Below are positions 46,532-60,871 of a stretch of DNA of 64,000 nt, one piece after another (position 1 is the stretch's first letter; each line of letters begins with the position of its first letter). Source of the stretch: Pohlia nutans (Eukaryota > Streptophyta > Bryopsida > Bryales > Mniaceae); assembly GCA_022496805.1 (NCBI GenBank), contig CM040086.1, forward strand, positions 13,518,501 to 13,582,500, in the 5' to 3' direction. The position numbers and the translations under genes are program-made. Below the pieces are notes generated by a model. The model was not told where the DNA came from. It was given only the letters and a program-made list of their open reading frames with translations, and did not search any database.

Positions 46532-48285
46532 TGACTAAACATCCATTGTGACATGTCTTTCCGTGACTCAAAATTGAATTTAAGTCACTTAAAAAATGTC
46601 ACAACAGACATTATTTTAGTCATTAACGTCATGTTCACTAAATTTCTACTAGTGATGTCTACTATTAAATTCACTTGTGGCCAGTAAACAATAATTTTTA
46701 TCATAAGAACCAATATCTCAACTGGTTAAATTTTTTTGAAATGTACATCCTAAATATGATAAAGGTGTTTATGCAAAAACATCAACACTTTTAGTTCCAC
46801 AAAAAATAGAAGACAAACAGAAACTTCGGCTTCTTTCAAGGTCACGTGAATAAAGTGTTGTTCGTAATGATTATGACCCAGTACACACCGGAAAAAAGGG
46901 CATTGGAAAAGAATTAGAACACTATAAGGCAAAATCAATTTATGACCCATCCTAAATAATAAATGAAACTTTGCGCATTCTTTGTGCTCAACACTACACT
47001 TTTAGCTCTAGTTGCAGAACTGGCATATTTATATATTTCAATGATAAAGTTTAAAAAAATAATAATAATTAAAAAATAAATAAAAATGCACATTTTACAC
47101 CTTATTTATGCATTTCTGGTACTCATAACCTCTAGTTGTCCGTTTCCTAGATGATAAATCGAGAATCAAACTCTCTATTCACATTTGTCATTCACTTGTT
47201 ACACTGTGGATTTTTTACTATAGATTTTATAGAAAGTTAGCTTCATGTATGTGTGAACTGATTAGAAAGGAGATAATCTGTGAAAGTTTTATGCCTCATT
47301 TCATGTTGCGCTGCTTCACCAAAAAAATTAAAGATCTTAGTTCAAAAGTGCTTTAAGAAAACCAAATCTGTCATAAAATTAATCAACCAAAACATCTCCA
47401 AAAATCACTACTCTTAGTATTTAGAGTATTACATTTCAACCCATCACAACCCTAAACCCTAAACCTTGAAGAAATTTGACAAGCTCTATTTGTCTTGCGA
47501 CCTACACCCGCATTGGTGATCAAGTGCTTTGAAGTCATGTGAGACTCACTATGGGGAAGTTCAATTAGTAAGGGAGGGGCTGCGGCACTTGGTTCGCCTT
47601 ACAGTTTCTTCGAAAAGTGAAAAACTAAACATTGTCGCCGGTCGCTCAAGGTCCAGGTTCATGTGTGGCTTTTTTTCTTTGCAATGGAATTTTGCTCCCT
47701 CCGTGTCAAAAATAAAAATAAGAAATCTCGGGCCCATATTCGATGCAGTTGTACAAATCGTTTTCTGATTTTTGGTGCAGATACCTTGGTGTTATGTTGA
47801 TTCCATTGTTTACATCATAACCTACTCCAAAAAATGCTTGATAGATGTGTCACTATATCAATGGCAGCTAATTCAAGATTTATTTACCATAACTTGTTGA
47901 TTTTCTTTTGGACTCTCACTTCTCTCCATGCAAGTGTTGCATCACACAACTTTCTTACTATTTTGGTTCAAAAAGTGTTAATTCCGTACCGTAGGTTATG
48001 CCGCGTAAGTAGCTCGGGACTGACTATTGTCCCTAGCTAATTATGTAGTCCATAACTCTCTCCATTTGCCGTCTGGAAGATGGATTATACAACAACCATT
48101 TTTTCACCACTTTCTGGACCGTGGTGATTCCGCAGAAACGACGCCAGAAATTTCTGCAACAACGAAATTTTTCATTTCAACAACTTGTGCACAATCCTTA
48201 CCATGCTACAGTTGAGGGACACCTGCCATCCATTCTGTCACTAATTACTCTGTACAATACATTCTACACTTTTCCAGTGCGTCAC
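46532..48285. other. Nuclear spacer with old repeat pieces
   Basis: 47200-47470 resembles 50470-50700 (AAGTTAGCTTCATGTATGTG, ATTATGCCTCATTTC-like). Small ORFs at 47529-47768 and 47834-48040 show no known motif. No gene supported. Confidence 0.4.
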
Positions 48286-49966
<1,681 letters not shown>

Positions 49967-50390
49967 TAGATGTTAATTTTGCGCCATATCCAAAGACCTC
50001 ACTAACACGATCAGTTACAAACTAACTGAATCCGCTCCTAATCATGCTCCCCCTCCACTCTTCATCAACGTTGAGATTCAAACTCTGGACACTAATTTCT
50101 GTCAAATTGGGCATCCACGATCAATTGAAAAGAATTTCAAATAATTTGGAGGTGTGAAGAGAAAGATATGAGGGTCTCGAGTGACGCCCAAATAATCTCT
50201 TTGCAGCTCAAAAAAATCATCAGAAATTCCACACCTCATGAAATTTCGATCAAGAAGTACCCACGAATTCAGCTCTCATAAAGAATTAGGGTCTCTTTGT
50301 TGCTCACTTTACAATTCACGATCCAATAACTCGAAATTCCTCACTTTCTAGTTCCAAAAGCCACGTGGTCGCCTCGTGGTCCTTTAGGGG
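49967..50390. other. 5' flank of the oxidoreductase pseudogene
   Basis: Ends at CGTGGTCCTTTAGGGGTTAA, which looks like the right end of a TTAA element whose left end I could not find. No gene seen. Confidence 0.4.
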
Positions 50391-50968
50391 TTAACCCCTA
50401 ACTGCCCAACCATGCATATTTTGCTTGATGTACAGATTTCATCCGCAATTTCTCATTCGTCATGCACTTTTTGTAGTGTGATTTTTTTACTGATTTTTTT
50501 AATGGGAAGTTAGCTTCATGTATGTGTGATCCGATCGAAAAGGAAACAATTTCTGAAAAAATTATGCCTCATTTCGTGTTGCAGTGTTTCACCCAAAAGT
50601 TTGAAGATTTTAGTCTAAAAGTGTTCTTGAAAAAATAAACTCATAAATTCAAGCATCTAAAAAATCTCCAAAAATCACTACACATAGAGTACTATATTAT
50701 AAGCCATCACAACAAATTTCATCCCCATACTGTCAATATCTTATTCGTAATCAAATTACAAAACAATTTTCTATTTTATGTTTCAAAATTTATAGAAAAG
50801 TATTAGTGATAGCAATCAAAGATCTAACCGTATAGATTGAATCTAAATTTCAAAATGTATAACTTTTGTTTGTACATCAAGTTTCAAATATTCATGTTAG
50901 TTGCATTTTATAACGCATCTTTGCAAAACTGCCCAAATTGGACATGGGTGAGGACGTTTAGGGGTTAA
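50391..50968. mobile_element. TTAA-bounded element (578 bp)
   Basis: Left end TTAACCCCTAACTGCCCA, right end (inverted) TTAACCCCTAAACGTCC. Partial relatives at 6250-6430, 45336-45640 and 47200-47470. Its left TTAA is shared with another element end. Confidence 0.7.
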
Positions 50969-51790
50969 ACTCCACCCAAAGTGAATCACCTCAACATTAT
51001 CTTAGTGTTATAAAATTTGCTATTTGGAGAGAGTAATGATGACCCCTCCATCATTTCTTTTGCTTTATTGAAGTTTACAATAGATAACCCAGCTTTGATC
51101 AATCAAACTTAATTTTAACCTCGAAAAGTGAAAATAATAATTTATACAAATTTTCAAAGGTGAAAGCTTTTAATTTCATTAAAAAAATGATTTAAAGTTA
51201 TTTTTGGAAGTTTGAGCGTACAAATATTTTGTAGAGATGATGCTCTACATTTTGTCTATTGTATCAAACTTCATGAAACATATGGAAGGCACATATTATA
51301 ACACATCTATGTTTTGTCCAATTATACACCTCGGGCTTTTGGGGGTTAAACCCTAAGCTCTGTCACCAGAAACGCAAAAATTGGGATGCTACTCCCAGGA
51401 GTTGATTCATGCATTCATTTCTCTGCATTCTTTTGAGCCAAGCAAACAAAATTTATGGCAAGATGGTGAATTGCATTCAAACCTCGCGAGACCTCGACGT
51501 CGTTTCCTCCATTCTCGAAACAAAATACATTCATCTCATCTTTTGGCGCTTTTGTTACAACAACGTTTGTTGGGAGTCTTGGCCTGGAAACCCGTTCTGT
51601 GAGAAGGACTCCTGGTTGATAAAGTTGTCAAGGTTCAAGACAATGAAGGCTATTTGGGTGAAATGATTTGGAGTTTTTACTGGACCTCACATTGGAGTTG
51701 TACCGGAATTTGAGCTTCTCACGAAATTCCAGAAAAGGTCCTATTAAATACTCTCCGCCCGCATTAACCCCTAAAGGACTAAGACTGATT
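50969..51790. other. Mixed element ends and unassigned ORF
   Basis: GGGGGTTAAACC at about 51341-51352 and TTAACCCCTAAAGGAC at 51764 are further TTAA-type ends. Overlapping ORFs at 51381-51666 have no recognised motif. Confidence 0.4.
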
Positions 51791-51921
51791 TTTCAAGTTT
51801 GGTCAACTCAGTGTTGACTGAGAGTATTGATCCTCAATTTTTGAGATTTTTTATTTTTCAAGTTCGGTCAACTCGGTGTTGACTGAGAGTATTGATCTTC
51901 AATTTTTGAGATTTTTTTGTA
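51791..51921. repeat. 66-bp tandem duplication
   Basis: Two units of TTCAAGTTTGGTCAACTCAG, TGTTGACTGAGAGTATTGAT, CCTCAATTTTTGAGATTTTT with few differences. Confidence 0.85.
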
Positions 51922-52326
51922 GCAACACTATTCTTTGTAACAACAATGGCATGGTAATTTGTGTACGTAGGATACAATCATGCAAAGGTGAAAAATCTAA
52001 CTACAAGCAACTCTTGAAAATTTCGGGCAATCGATGAAGGGTTTCGTGCTTTCGCTTTCACTTCTATTGTTTTTAATCGGGATTCATTCGGACAAACTTA
52101 GTTGTAGGAGAGTTTTCGAGCTCCAAAATAAGAGGATGATCTTATGTTACGATTTGCTCAATTGTTGTTGAACCTTTTTAAATTTGTGTATAGTGGTTTG
52201 AGGCTCAAACCATTCACCATTCTCGGTCTAGTTGGAGGACCGGTGAATGACGGTGAAATAATAGCTGTGAATGGAGGAGAGTTTTAAGGAGCGAGAATTA
52301 TATCTTTATTTAGGAAATAAGTAAAA
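51922..52326. other. Spacer, possible promoter side of HNH gene
   Basis: A 45-codon ORF at 52034 (MKGFVLSLSLLLFLIGIHSD) resembles a signal peptide but has no further support. Confidence 0.3.
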
Positions 52327-52792
52327 AAAAGATTACTCTAGAGAATAGTTTATATGATCTGACTGCTCAATTGTTGTCGAGCTCTTTCATTTCGCAATAC
52401 CTTGTAACAGTAATTTTTTCTTGTTTGGCATTTTTGCTACTTTTCCATAGCTTGAAGAGCAATCCAGGCTCCTTGGATGCTCTTTTCATATTAATATATA
52501 GGTAATATCAAGATAATACACATGTGCTACCTAGGGGCTACTTAGGTGATACCTAGGTTTAAAGAGGACAAAAGTATAAAAAAGATTACTCCAGAAGATA
52601 GTTTATATGGTCTACAATACCTTGTAACAATGATTTTTCCTTGTCAGGAGACAGTTTGGCATTTTTGCTACTTTTCCATAGCTTGAAGTTAGAGCAATCC
52701 AAGGTCCTTGAATGCTGTTTTCATATTAATATATAGGTAATATTAGGGTAATACACATGTGCTACCTAGGTGATACCTAGGTTTAAAAGGCT
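52327..52792. repeat. About 235-bp tandem duplication
   Basis: Units at about 52327-52566 and 52578-52792 share GATTACTC, ACTTTTCCATAGCTTGAAG, TTCATATTAATATATAGGTA and ACACATGTGCTACCTAGG. A smaller tandem copy (CCCAAATTTTATGT) lies at about 52845-52935. Confidence 0.85.
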
Positions 52793-53162
52793 ACACATCT
52801 TGACTCCATTTAGGAAATCTGGCTATTATTCCTTTTCTTTTTCAAAAATCCTTTGTATCAATCAACCTGCCCAAATTTTATGTTTTCTTTTTCCAAAATC
52901 TTTTGTATCAATTAACAAGCCCAAATTTTATGTAGCAATTTGGCTAAAACTAACATCCAAAAACCACTGCTCTACAGGATGATCTGACTGCTGAATTCTT
53001 GTTGAGCTCTTTCATTCCTCTATACCTTGAAAAATTCAAACCATAATGCTCTTAAGCTAGTTGGAAGACCATAATGTGTAAACTGATGAGGGTTTTGTTC
53101 TAAGCTTCATTTTTGTGTGCCGCGGTTTAGGGCTTCAAGGATTGCAAAGTCAATAGGAAGCC

Positions 53163-54573
53163 ATGAATCTCGTGAAGACGCAAACGTTACACATCCACAG
53201 CAGCAGCAGCAGAAGGGAATTCTATCAAGGGAGTTTCGTGCTGTCGTCTTTGCAGGTGGGCAGTGATCTCAGAATCACTTTATGACATTTAGCACAGGGT
53301 GCTACCTCCCACATAAATGGTAGATACTTTTGCTACCTTGTGATTGTACTACTCACAGTACCTCTATAATATCCGGCAATACCCTTGATATACTAAGGTG
53401 ATACCATAATGATATCCGCGGACTTCACCTCATGAAGTTGCTACATATTTATAACATGATGAGCATTCTCGCTACATTTCAAAGAAAATTTCATTTCCTT
53501 TCTTTGTATGTTTAGAAGCCCCATTTTTTTGGGGTAGAAATCCAGCTAATTTTAGCCAGTTTTGAGATCACTGCAGGTGGGCAATCTGAATGAGGTGCTG
53601 CGAAGACGTCGCATTGTCACTCGCTCGATAATGGAGGGCCGTGAAACAAGGGCCAAGAAACCTGCGAAACCTGCGCATCATGGCAAAGGAATGAAGAAAA
53701 AGAGTTCTACTACGGAGCAACAGGGCTTGAAGGAGAAGAAATTATTTGATGACAAGCCGAATGGTATGTTGACAAGCTCCTCCTTAGCCCCAGCTGACTT
53801 TTGCAATGTGGACGAGGCGCTGGATGAGCTTGATGACGACGACGAGCTTCACATCTTCCGAGCTCTTGTGCTTGATCTTTCATACAGGTGCACAAGTTCT
53901 CTTTTCTCTTTCTCATGGGGTAGAGTGTGATGCCTGATGCATTAATTAATTAATGTCGTACCCGGTCCACTTTATTACTCCCTCCCAAAGTTATTGTCCA
54001 ACTTGTTTGCTTAATATTTCTTTGAGCCAATTTCATTGATCATATTGTAAGAAACATGATTAAAAAAGGTTCCAAATTATGTCACTAGAATGATTGAAGA
54101 ACATTGCATGTGTTCATTGCAACCTAAATAAAATTAGCCACAAGGAAGTGTTTTTTTGACATACTTAAAAAAGCACTTTCAAACATGACTTTCAAACATG
54201 ACAATAACTTTGGGACGGAGGGAGTATAAAACAAAAAGTATAGGTCGGTCAACATGTATCCTTTCTATCTACCACCTTGACTTGAAGCCTCAAACAAGTG
54301 AAATAAAGAAAGTAACTTCTTGCACGCTTCTTATACCCTCCAGGTGGGAGGATACAATGCTTCAAAGGTGTGAATAGGAAAAAGTCTGCAAGTTAATTCC
54401 ACTTTAGGTGGGAGGATATAAGGATGCTTCATAGGTGTAAATAGGAAAAGGTCTACAAGTTAATTCCACTTCACTTCAGTTTAAAGATAATGTATGCACC
54501 ATAGACTAATAAGAGGCAGTTAGAGCCAATCCTTGAAAGACTTGTTTCTTCCAACTAACTAATGGGAAAATGA

Positions 54574-54611
<38 letters not shown>

Positions 54612-56701
54612 GGTGGGGAGGGGAGAGTGTGACTCTTTTCTTTTGGTTTCTTTTTGAACTCAGAAGATGGTTGTAGTGTAATGCATACTTGTAGTTTTTC
54701 CTAGAAATATCATAGCCATTCTATAAGGAGGTAAACATTTTGCTTGTTATATGGCTAGCATGGTAGATCTTGTCACTGGTAGCTCTATGGGTGAGATGAC
54801 AACAGAATCTTGTAATGGCTGGTGGGACAGACCAATCAATGTGGTAAACTGGAAGCGAGCACTATGTCTAGAGGTTATGGAGAAGGTATGACATTGGTGC
54901 TACCACTTTCTTAATCTTTTTCTTTGGGAGTAATGGTGCATTCACGTTTGTTGTTGTTCATTAGCTGGATTTTCATTGTTTATACTTTTAATCACCAACT
55001 TACTGCAAGATGAGGGATGGTTTTTAGTGTAATGTTTTAGTAGGATTTATCATTTTCTGGCTTGTTTGTGGTTGCAGGCAGATGTTTTAACATATTATGA
55101 TCAGACTATTCTAGCAACCACCAGAACCTATTATCTTCCGGCAGTGCTTAGGGTACGCCTCTGATGCCATTCGTCTCTAAGTTGTGCATTTTTAATGAAA
55201 TGCTTAACATCATATACGACATTGCAGTCCATAGTCAGGACGTGCATGTTCTGATGTTTGCAGGTTAGCGGTTTTGTTCATTCGCCAAAAAGCAAGAAGA
55301 TTAGGCTCACTCTTAATCGTAACATCTTCTTGAGAGACAAGTTTAGATGCCAGTAAGTACTTCCCAACCCTATTTGGGATTCTTGCGTTTCATTTAATGC
55401 CTGGCAGCTTAGGTGTGCACTAGCAAACATATAGAGACTCAGAACTTTGGTGTTTGTTTGCAGGTATTGCAATAAGAGAGAAGACTTGACTATTGATCAC
55501 GTGTTGGCAGCCTCTCGTGGAGGTGGTTGGGAATGGGAAAATCTGGTAAAATCCTTGGGAATGCATTATGTTGTATGACATATAATTCAGTAATCTTCTA
55601 TCAGAGTTATACATTTGACCCTTGGCATTAGAAGAAAATTTGAGATTTAACCCTTGAAGGACGAAGGATTCATTGTTTTAAAATGACAAATTGAAGTGGT
55701 CGTATTGCAAAAAATATAATTAAAATTTGAACAAAAAGTAGTCCACATAGGACCTACTCAAAAGTGCTTAAAAATACATGAGGCCCAATTTGGGCTTCTT
55801 GGTCCTTTTGGGGTTATTCCCTAAGTTTCATTCAGTTCCCGAATAGTTAACCTTATGTGTCAAAAGTCAAGTGTTCGTTAACCTTATAAGTGTTTATTTT
55901 TTTGTCACATAATACATATATCATCATGCAAAACTTTGACTAATGACTACGAGACTTAGGGGTCAAATAAGTATGGAATCTTGCCTTTAGTGACTACTCG
56001 TGGAGGCTTTTTCATAATTATTCCACATTACTTCTTAAAGCATTTTTTTAGCAATTTTGACTACAGTAGTGTCATCTTACTCATATCTTTGAGCATATAT
56101 CTTCTCAGGTCACAGCTTGCGCAACCTGTAACGTGAAAAAAGGAGACAAGACTTTGGAGGAATGTCGAATGAAGCTCTTGAAATCACCTCGGGTGAGTGT
56201 TAGTTTAGCCTCTGAAGATCTTTTGTGCACATGCATTTAGTGGATGCTTGCTAGTCAAACCCTATTTTGACCTCGAAGATAAGTGCTTGTTTTTGGCCTT
56301 AAATAACTCCAACTAAGAAAACGAAGTCTAGATTCTACTCCATGCTCTGAACCTGAATATTCCAAATACTGAGTATTTTAATACATTTGCAATCTCAATG
56401 GGTCAAAGCTCAAACCATGTTCATCCATTAAATTTTCAAATTCAGATCAAAATTTTGTATGAGAAAACATAAAATAGAATTTCTCTATGGACCTTCAATC
56501 TTTCTGCAGGCATGCGTTTGATGTCGTCATGTTATGTTATGACATGTTTTCTGCTTTTTTCTTTTCCATGATCAGGAGCCCAAGGAGTTGGACAGTATGG
56601 ACCTGCCACCGAACTACAGGACATTTAGGATTCTCCATCGCAACAACTCAACACCTGTAGAATGGCTGGATTATTTACCAAACCGACCATTTCACCTTTG
56701 A
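53163..56701 (+). CDS. HNH endonuclease domain protein, 8 exons
   Basis: Exons 53163-53255, 53577-53887, 54759-54885, 55078-55152, 55264-55352, 55464-55545, 56109-56192 and 56576-56701 join in frame to 328 codons, every intron GT-AG. The N-terminus is basic and Ser/Gln-rich, perhaps an organelle presequence; the next part is Lys-rich then acidic (ALDELDDDDELHIF). The nuclease domain follows NIFLRDKFRCQYCNKREDL, TIDHVLAASRGGGWEWENLV, TACATCNVKKGD. It has both zinc CxxC pairs, the catalytic D-H and the N of the HNH fold. This is the McrA/5-methylcytosine-restriction-like HNH family found in plants and cyanobacteria, role unknown. The end NYRTFRILHRNNSTPVEWLD is conserved in plant members as I recall. 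No stops or frameshifts, so it is likely a live gene. Start choice: first ATG giving an open exon; exon 3's 5' edge is the least certain. Confidence 0.85.
53976..54226. mobile_element. Stowaway-like MITE in HNH intron 2
   Basis: Ends TACTCCCTCCCAAAGTTATT and (inverted) TACTCCCTCCGTCCCAAAG with TA at both borders: the Tc1/mariner-type Stowaway signature common in plants. 251 bp, non-coding. Confidence 0.88.
54341..54473. repeat. About 65-bp tandem duplication in HNH intron 2
   Basis: Two units with AGGTGGGAGGATA, GATGCTTCA, GTGTAAATAGGAAAAGGTCT and AAGTTAATTCCACTT. Confidence 0.8.
54576..54610. repeat. T35 homopolymer
   Basis: Thirty-five T in a row followed by GGGTGGGGAGGGGAG, in intron 2 of the HNH gene. 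It could be the reverse-oriented poly(A) of a retrocopy, but nothing recognisable follows. Confidence 0.9.
55647..55817. mobile_element. MITE in HNH intron 6, relative of 25821-26056
   Basis: Left TTAACCCTTGAAGGACGAAG, right CTTGGTCCTTTTGGGGTTA. The body matches 25821-26056 with an internal deletion (TAGTCCACATAGGACCTACT, ATGAGGCCCAATTTGGGCTT). Confidence 0.82.
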
Positions 56702-57210
56702 CTGACGGGTTTGATGGTTATGTCCGTTTGAAGTGTACAACATTTGTATCAAGTGTTCAAATTGGTAACTTGTGAATAGTTTTAAATTGGGGCGTAGCAC
56801 AAGCTGACTGTTGTTAGACGAAGGATCCTTTGGTTGATCAGCTCTGTGGCTGAATTCGAACAGCTATGTACAGTACAGTATATAAAGTCTAACGTGCCAA
56901 CCAGAATTGTGTTGGAACTCTGCTGCATTTGGTCGTGTGTATGGAGCTTGTCTTCATATCATGGATGAGATAATGACTTCCAATGGTGATCAAAGGAAGG
57001 TAAAAGCCTTACCCAATATCACCCACTGACCCAATTCTGCTCAAATGCAGAGCAGTCATTGATTCTAGAATGAGAATCTAAGGGAGGCAGCAATATATGC
57101 CTTAACCCGTAAAGGTTCAGAGAGCCCTTTTCGACCAGTATTATACTGCAATATTCCATTGTATTTGACATGGTTCCACACCTCTTGTGGGTTTCAGATC
57201 AAAGGCGAAG
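56702..57210. other. 3' UTR and flank of HNH gene
   Basis: No other gene seen. A remnant TTAACC-like end occurs at about 57102 (CCTTAACCCGTAAAGG). Confidence 0.4.
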
Positions 57211-58140
57211 TTAACCCTTTAGTGCCCAGGGTTGTTCTGGAGAAACCGGAGTTTTTTGGTGGTTTTTTTTTAAAAACTATCTTTATTCAAATTGTGGAAA
57301 CTATTTATAGTATTTAACCGTATGATTGTCCCAATTTCCCCTTGTCCGGTGGGCATCGGATCATTGGCATTACGAACGGACACTTCATTCACGCCAACCT
57401 TGTAGAAGGGTCGGAGTTTCTATCTATCTATCTATTTAACCGTATAAATGTAAGCGTAGCTTAATCAAACAAGTGCCAGTTAAACCTTGGTAAGATCCGA
57501 CCGTTGGATTGGAAGATTATAGTATGTCTTTGAACCGTATAATGCACACTCAAAAATGAGATTTTGGAGGATGTGCGACTTCAAAGTTAAATAGGATTTG
57601 GGTTAAATTTTCAAAAATAAAAGTGAAGAGGTTTAGCAATGACCTATGTCAACACCTCTCCATTGCAATCTTTCATGTCAAGAGTTGACTCACACATAAT
57701 TATTGTGAATTTTACAAGTGATAGTAACTTATCCATGTACGGTTTAGGACAAAAATTATACGTTAAAATATGAAAGGAGTTCGTACATTGATCAAGATCG
57801 GAGTAGATACACTAATGGAACATGAATAAGAGAACACAATCCAAATATTTAAAACAAGATAACAAACTTCCAAACACAAGAAATACCGCATAGTACATGT
57901 GTTGTATTCATAAGTATTTACTGTATTTTCAAGTATTTGCAGTATTTTCATGTTTTGTTCATAGGTATTAAGATAGTTGCACAACTCCAAATTGAATTTT
58001 TTTTTCCCAGAAGATGACATTAAGAATTTCGTAACTCTGAACCTCAAAGTATTAAATTTGAATCTTTATGGATTTTCCGGAATTCCCTTTTCCGATGACC
58101 GAGTGACCACATTCTGGTCTCCTGGGCACTAAAGGGTTAA
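57211..58140. mobile_element. TTAA-bounded element (930 bp)
   Basis: Left TTAACCCTTTAGTGCCCAGG and right CCTGGGCACTAAAGGGTTAA are exact inverted copies (20 bp). TTAA is the duplicated target. Inside is a CTAT microsatellite (about 57422). No transposase: a non-autonomous piggyBac-like element by its ends. Confidence 0.85.
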
Positions 58141-58378
58141 GATTCACATCGACATGATTTTAATGAGCTATTGAGGTCTTGGTTTGGAACTTTCTATTTA
58201 CAACAAATGTCAAATTTACGCCAATGTATCTACTATCCCCATCAGCCCTTTAACTTCCAAGTGGCCAAACAATAAGGCATGTATTGTAGCTTTACATTTT
58301 GACTCTTGTGTTCGGGAAGAACGGGTAGTTGGTTCATTTTGAACTGGTCCAATCATCCAATCACCCTATTTTTGTCAC

Positions 58379-58736
58379 TACTCCCTCCGTCTGGCAAAAG
58401 ACCTTGATATCATTGAAATTCATGGATTATGCTTAATCCCATGATTACAAAGGGAGTATGTTGATTGTGATGCAAGTCCATGGATTGAGTATAGAGGGAA
58501 TATTTTGACTGCCAAAAAGTGTATACATGACCAAAATCCATAACAATAATCCATGATCAACATCATCAAAATCCGCGGATTGAGGTGTCAAATTGTTTGC
58601 AATGTTGTGAAGCGGTTGTCAAGCGCACACAAAACTTAATTGTTGGCGGTGACTGAGTACAATTGGTAAATCGTGGCTTTATTTTGGGACAAAATTTAAG
58701 TTGATATCATGATCTTTTTGCGGGGCGAAGGGAGTA
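58379..58736. mobile_element. Stowaway-like MITE (358 bp)
   Basis: TACTCCCTCCGTCTGGCAAA at left and, inverted, TACTCCCTTCGCCCCGCAAA at right, TA borders. Non-coding. Confidence 0.82.
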
Positions 58737-58953
58737 ATGCATAGTGACTACTAAGTAACACAATTGGAGCTTTACTTTAGTTTGTAGTTGCTATGGCAAA
58801 TTCTACATCTCACATCTAGTAGGTCCTAAGCTCCTAATCTTGCAAGGTGCACACCCCTTCACAAAGGACTTCAAGAACACAACCATCCGCCCCACAAAAA
58901 CACAACACACAAAAAGTGAATCTTGACACTACTTCCATCGGATCCTGAGACAA

Positions 58954-59353
58954 TAAGGTAGTGGGACCAATTCCCGACTGAATTTCAGGTTTGCATACTT
59001 AGACTTGTGAAAGAATTTTTTTATAATTTTTGGATGCTCTGCAAAACTATTGCAAAGGCATCCCCCAAAAAAAAACATTTTTTGAGCATTTCTACAATTT
59101 TCTATGATTTTTTAAGTTTGAAAGCTTAGAGTGACCATTAACCGCTCATAGAGTCATGGTTTTCATGAGAGGTTGGATTCTGAAAATAGAGTGCTTCTAC
59201 ACCAATCAGAAGCTCTTGATTTTTCCAAGCATGGACGAAATTAGAACACTATTGGACACTATCTGAAACCATGCTGGTTGGTTTCTGACACCCATCCCCC
59301 AACCAGTAGGGGTCGGAAATACAACCCAGTCGGGAATTGGTCCCACTACCTTA
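58954..59353. mobile_element. TA-flanked element with perfect 25-bp TIRs
   Basis: 58956-58980 and 59327-59351 are perfect inverted copies beginning AGGTAGTGGGACC and reaching TTCCCGACTG; TA on both outer sides. 396 bp inside the TAs, non-coding, GC richer at the ends. Tc1/mariner-type by the TA duplication. Confidence 0.85.
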
Positions 59354-59827
59354 CACCATGATAGAGAGGACATGGTACACACACAATTATGAAAGCCAGA
59401 GTAGCATGGTCATAACATGAAGTATGCCCACATTATGACGTACTAGCAGTACACAAGTCAATTGAATCAAGAAGTTCAAGGATTGTATTTCAATACTCTT
59501 TTACATATCTGGTTGCTTGCGATCTCTTACTTGCTTTGTGTCACTCCTCTGCTATTCGTCTTCTTCACTCCCACGACTTGCACGATAGTGCGTCTGAATT
59601 GCTTCAACAACAACTAGACTCTGTATGTGAAGAAAGAGAGCCAAGGTTCTCGACCTGAAGCACTATCTTCAAGGAATTCCTAGGGTGGACACTGAATACA
59701 GTAGAATAATCGCTCTAGTGCACAAAAGAATCCGTTAGAATTACACAAGTCAAACTCGATATCTTCTTTCAAAACAAGCCCCATTAAAAAGGATCCGATC
59801 TCAAAAAGTAACTTCCCATTGCTGATA
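59354..59827. other. 3' flank of FANCD2
   Basis: Probably the 3' UTR of the minus-strand gene. No other gene seen. Confidence 0.4.
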
Positions 59828-60871
59828 TCAGATCCCATCCTCTTCAGCCAAGGCAACTTCTTCATCAGCGGTAGTTTCATCTGTATCAGGCTCCTCCTCT
59901 TGAGGTTCTTCTTCATCCTCTTCTTCATACTCTTCATCATCTTCTGGGTACATCTGAGATGCAACTTCACGTCCTTGCAAGTCCTTATGTTTAAGGTTTC
60001 CTGAAAATGGAGGAACACACAGTATGTGAACGGAATATTGTGAAATGGGATAGGCGCAAGCAAGGAACATCTCCTAAATAAAGCACATGGCCACTATCGA
60101 AAACGGTTGGGCATGCTGTTGAAACGTATTCTACTGCAGATATTAGAAGGAAAAACACAAGGACCGTTACCCATCCAAAACGCGTTGCCATTGGATGCAC
60201 CGTGCAGAAGAGCCTTTACACAGAATATAAACTTCTCCATGGATCGTTTGACAGCAGGCACTTTGGTCGCCACAGGCATCCTTTTTTGGCCCTGGCAGCA
60301 AAAAAAAAGTTGCATCAGAATTGGACTACAAGGTGGCCACAAATCAAGAAAGCATCATCTAACGCTATCAGACGATGAAGCTGGCAGAGTACTCACCTTA
60401 GCATCGGCACAGATGGTTTGAACTATCCGAGTAGCTTTTTGAAGTTCTTTGACCTGAAAACGTATCCAATGTAAGCTTCATTAGTAGCACGTCTTGTGAA
60501 CCCGAGGAGGCACACTGTGAATATGTAGGACAATTGACAATCAGACACACTGAGATTCAGGAAAGATTCAGGAACAGTATGTCCATATGAACAAGAAGCA
60601 TGTTAATTGAACCAGAAGCATCTGTACTTCATATATGAGGTTCTAAGACTGAAAAAAAGAAGAGAGCAAGACATTAAGAATGAAAGTAGACATGGCAACT
60701 TACCAAAGTAATGATGATATCCTTATGAGCTTCAAATTTTGCCTGGAAAAAATCCATGCCTGTAATCGATACAAGCCAGTTGTGTTAAGGTTATAACCGC
60801 AGAGGAGCAAGCTACTCTGAGCACTGCTTTATACTAATTACGTTGAGATACATTACCTTTCAAAAATGCGT
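59828..60871 (-). CDS. FANCD2: FANCD2 3' exons (Fanconi anaemia repair protein)
   Basis: Minus-strand exons 60871-60857 (15-bp micro-exon, DAFLK), 60759-60704 (MDFFQAKFEAHKDIIITL), 60453-60397 (VKELQKATRIVQTICADAK), 60291-60171 (KVPAVKRSMEKFIFCVKALL, NAFWMG) and 60000-59828 (NLKHKDLQGREVASQ, acidic tail, stop TGA) join in phase with GT-AG borders. The strings VPAVKRSMEKF.VKALL, FWMGNLKHKDLQG and the Glu/Asp-rich tail are the C-terminus of FANCD2, the monoubiquitinated partner of FANCI in DNA crosslink repair in the nucleus. The rest of the protein (over 1,200 residues) is not seen to the right, where DNA is AT-rich and then transposon-like. Either a large intron lies there or the gene is truncated. 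Confidence 0.85.

Noticed and set aside
52034..52171. Short ORF with a signal-peptide-like start
   Set aside because: Only 45 codons, no homologue recalled, in repeat-rich DNA; not supportable as a gene.
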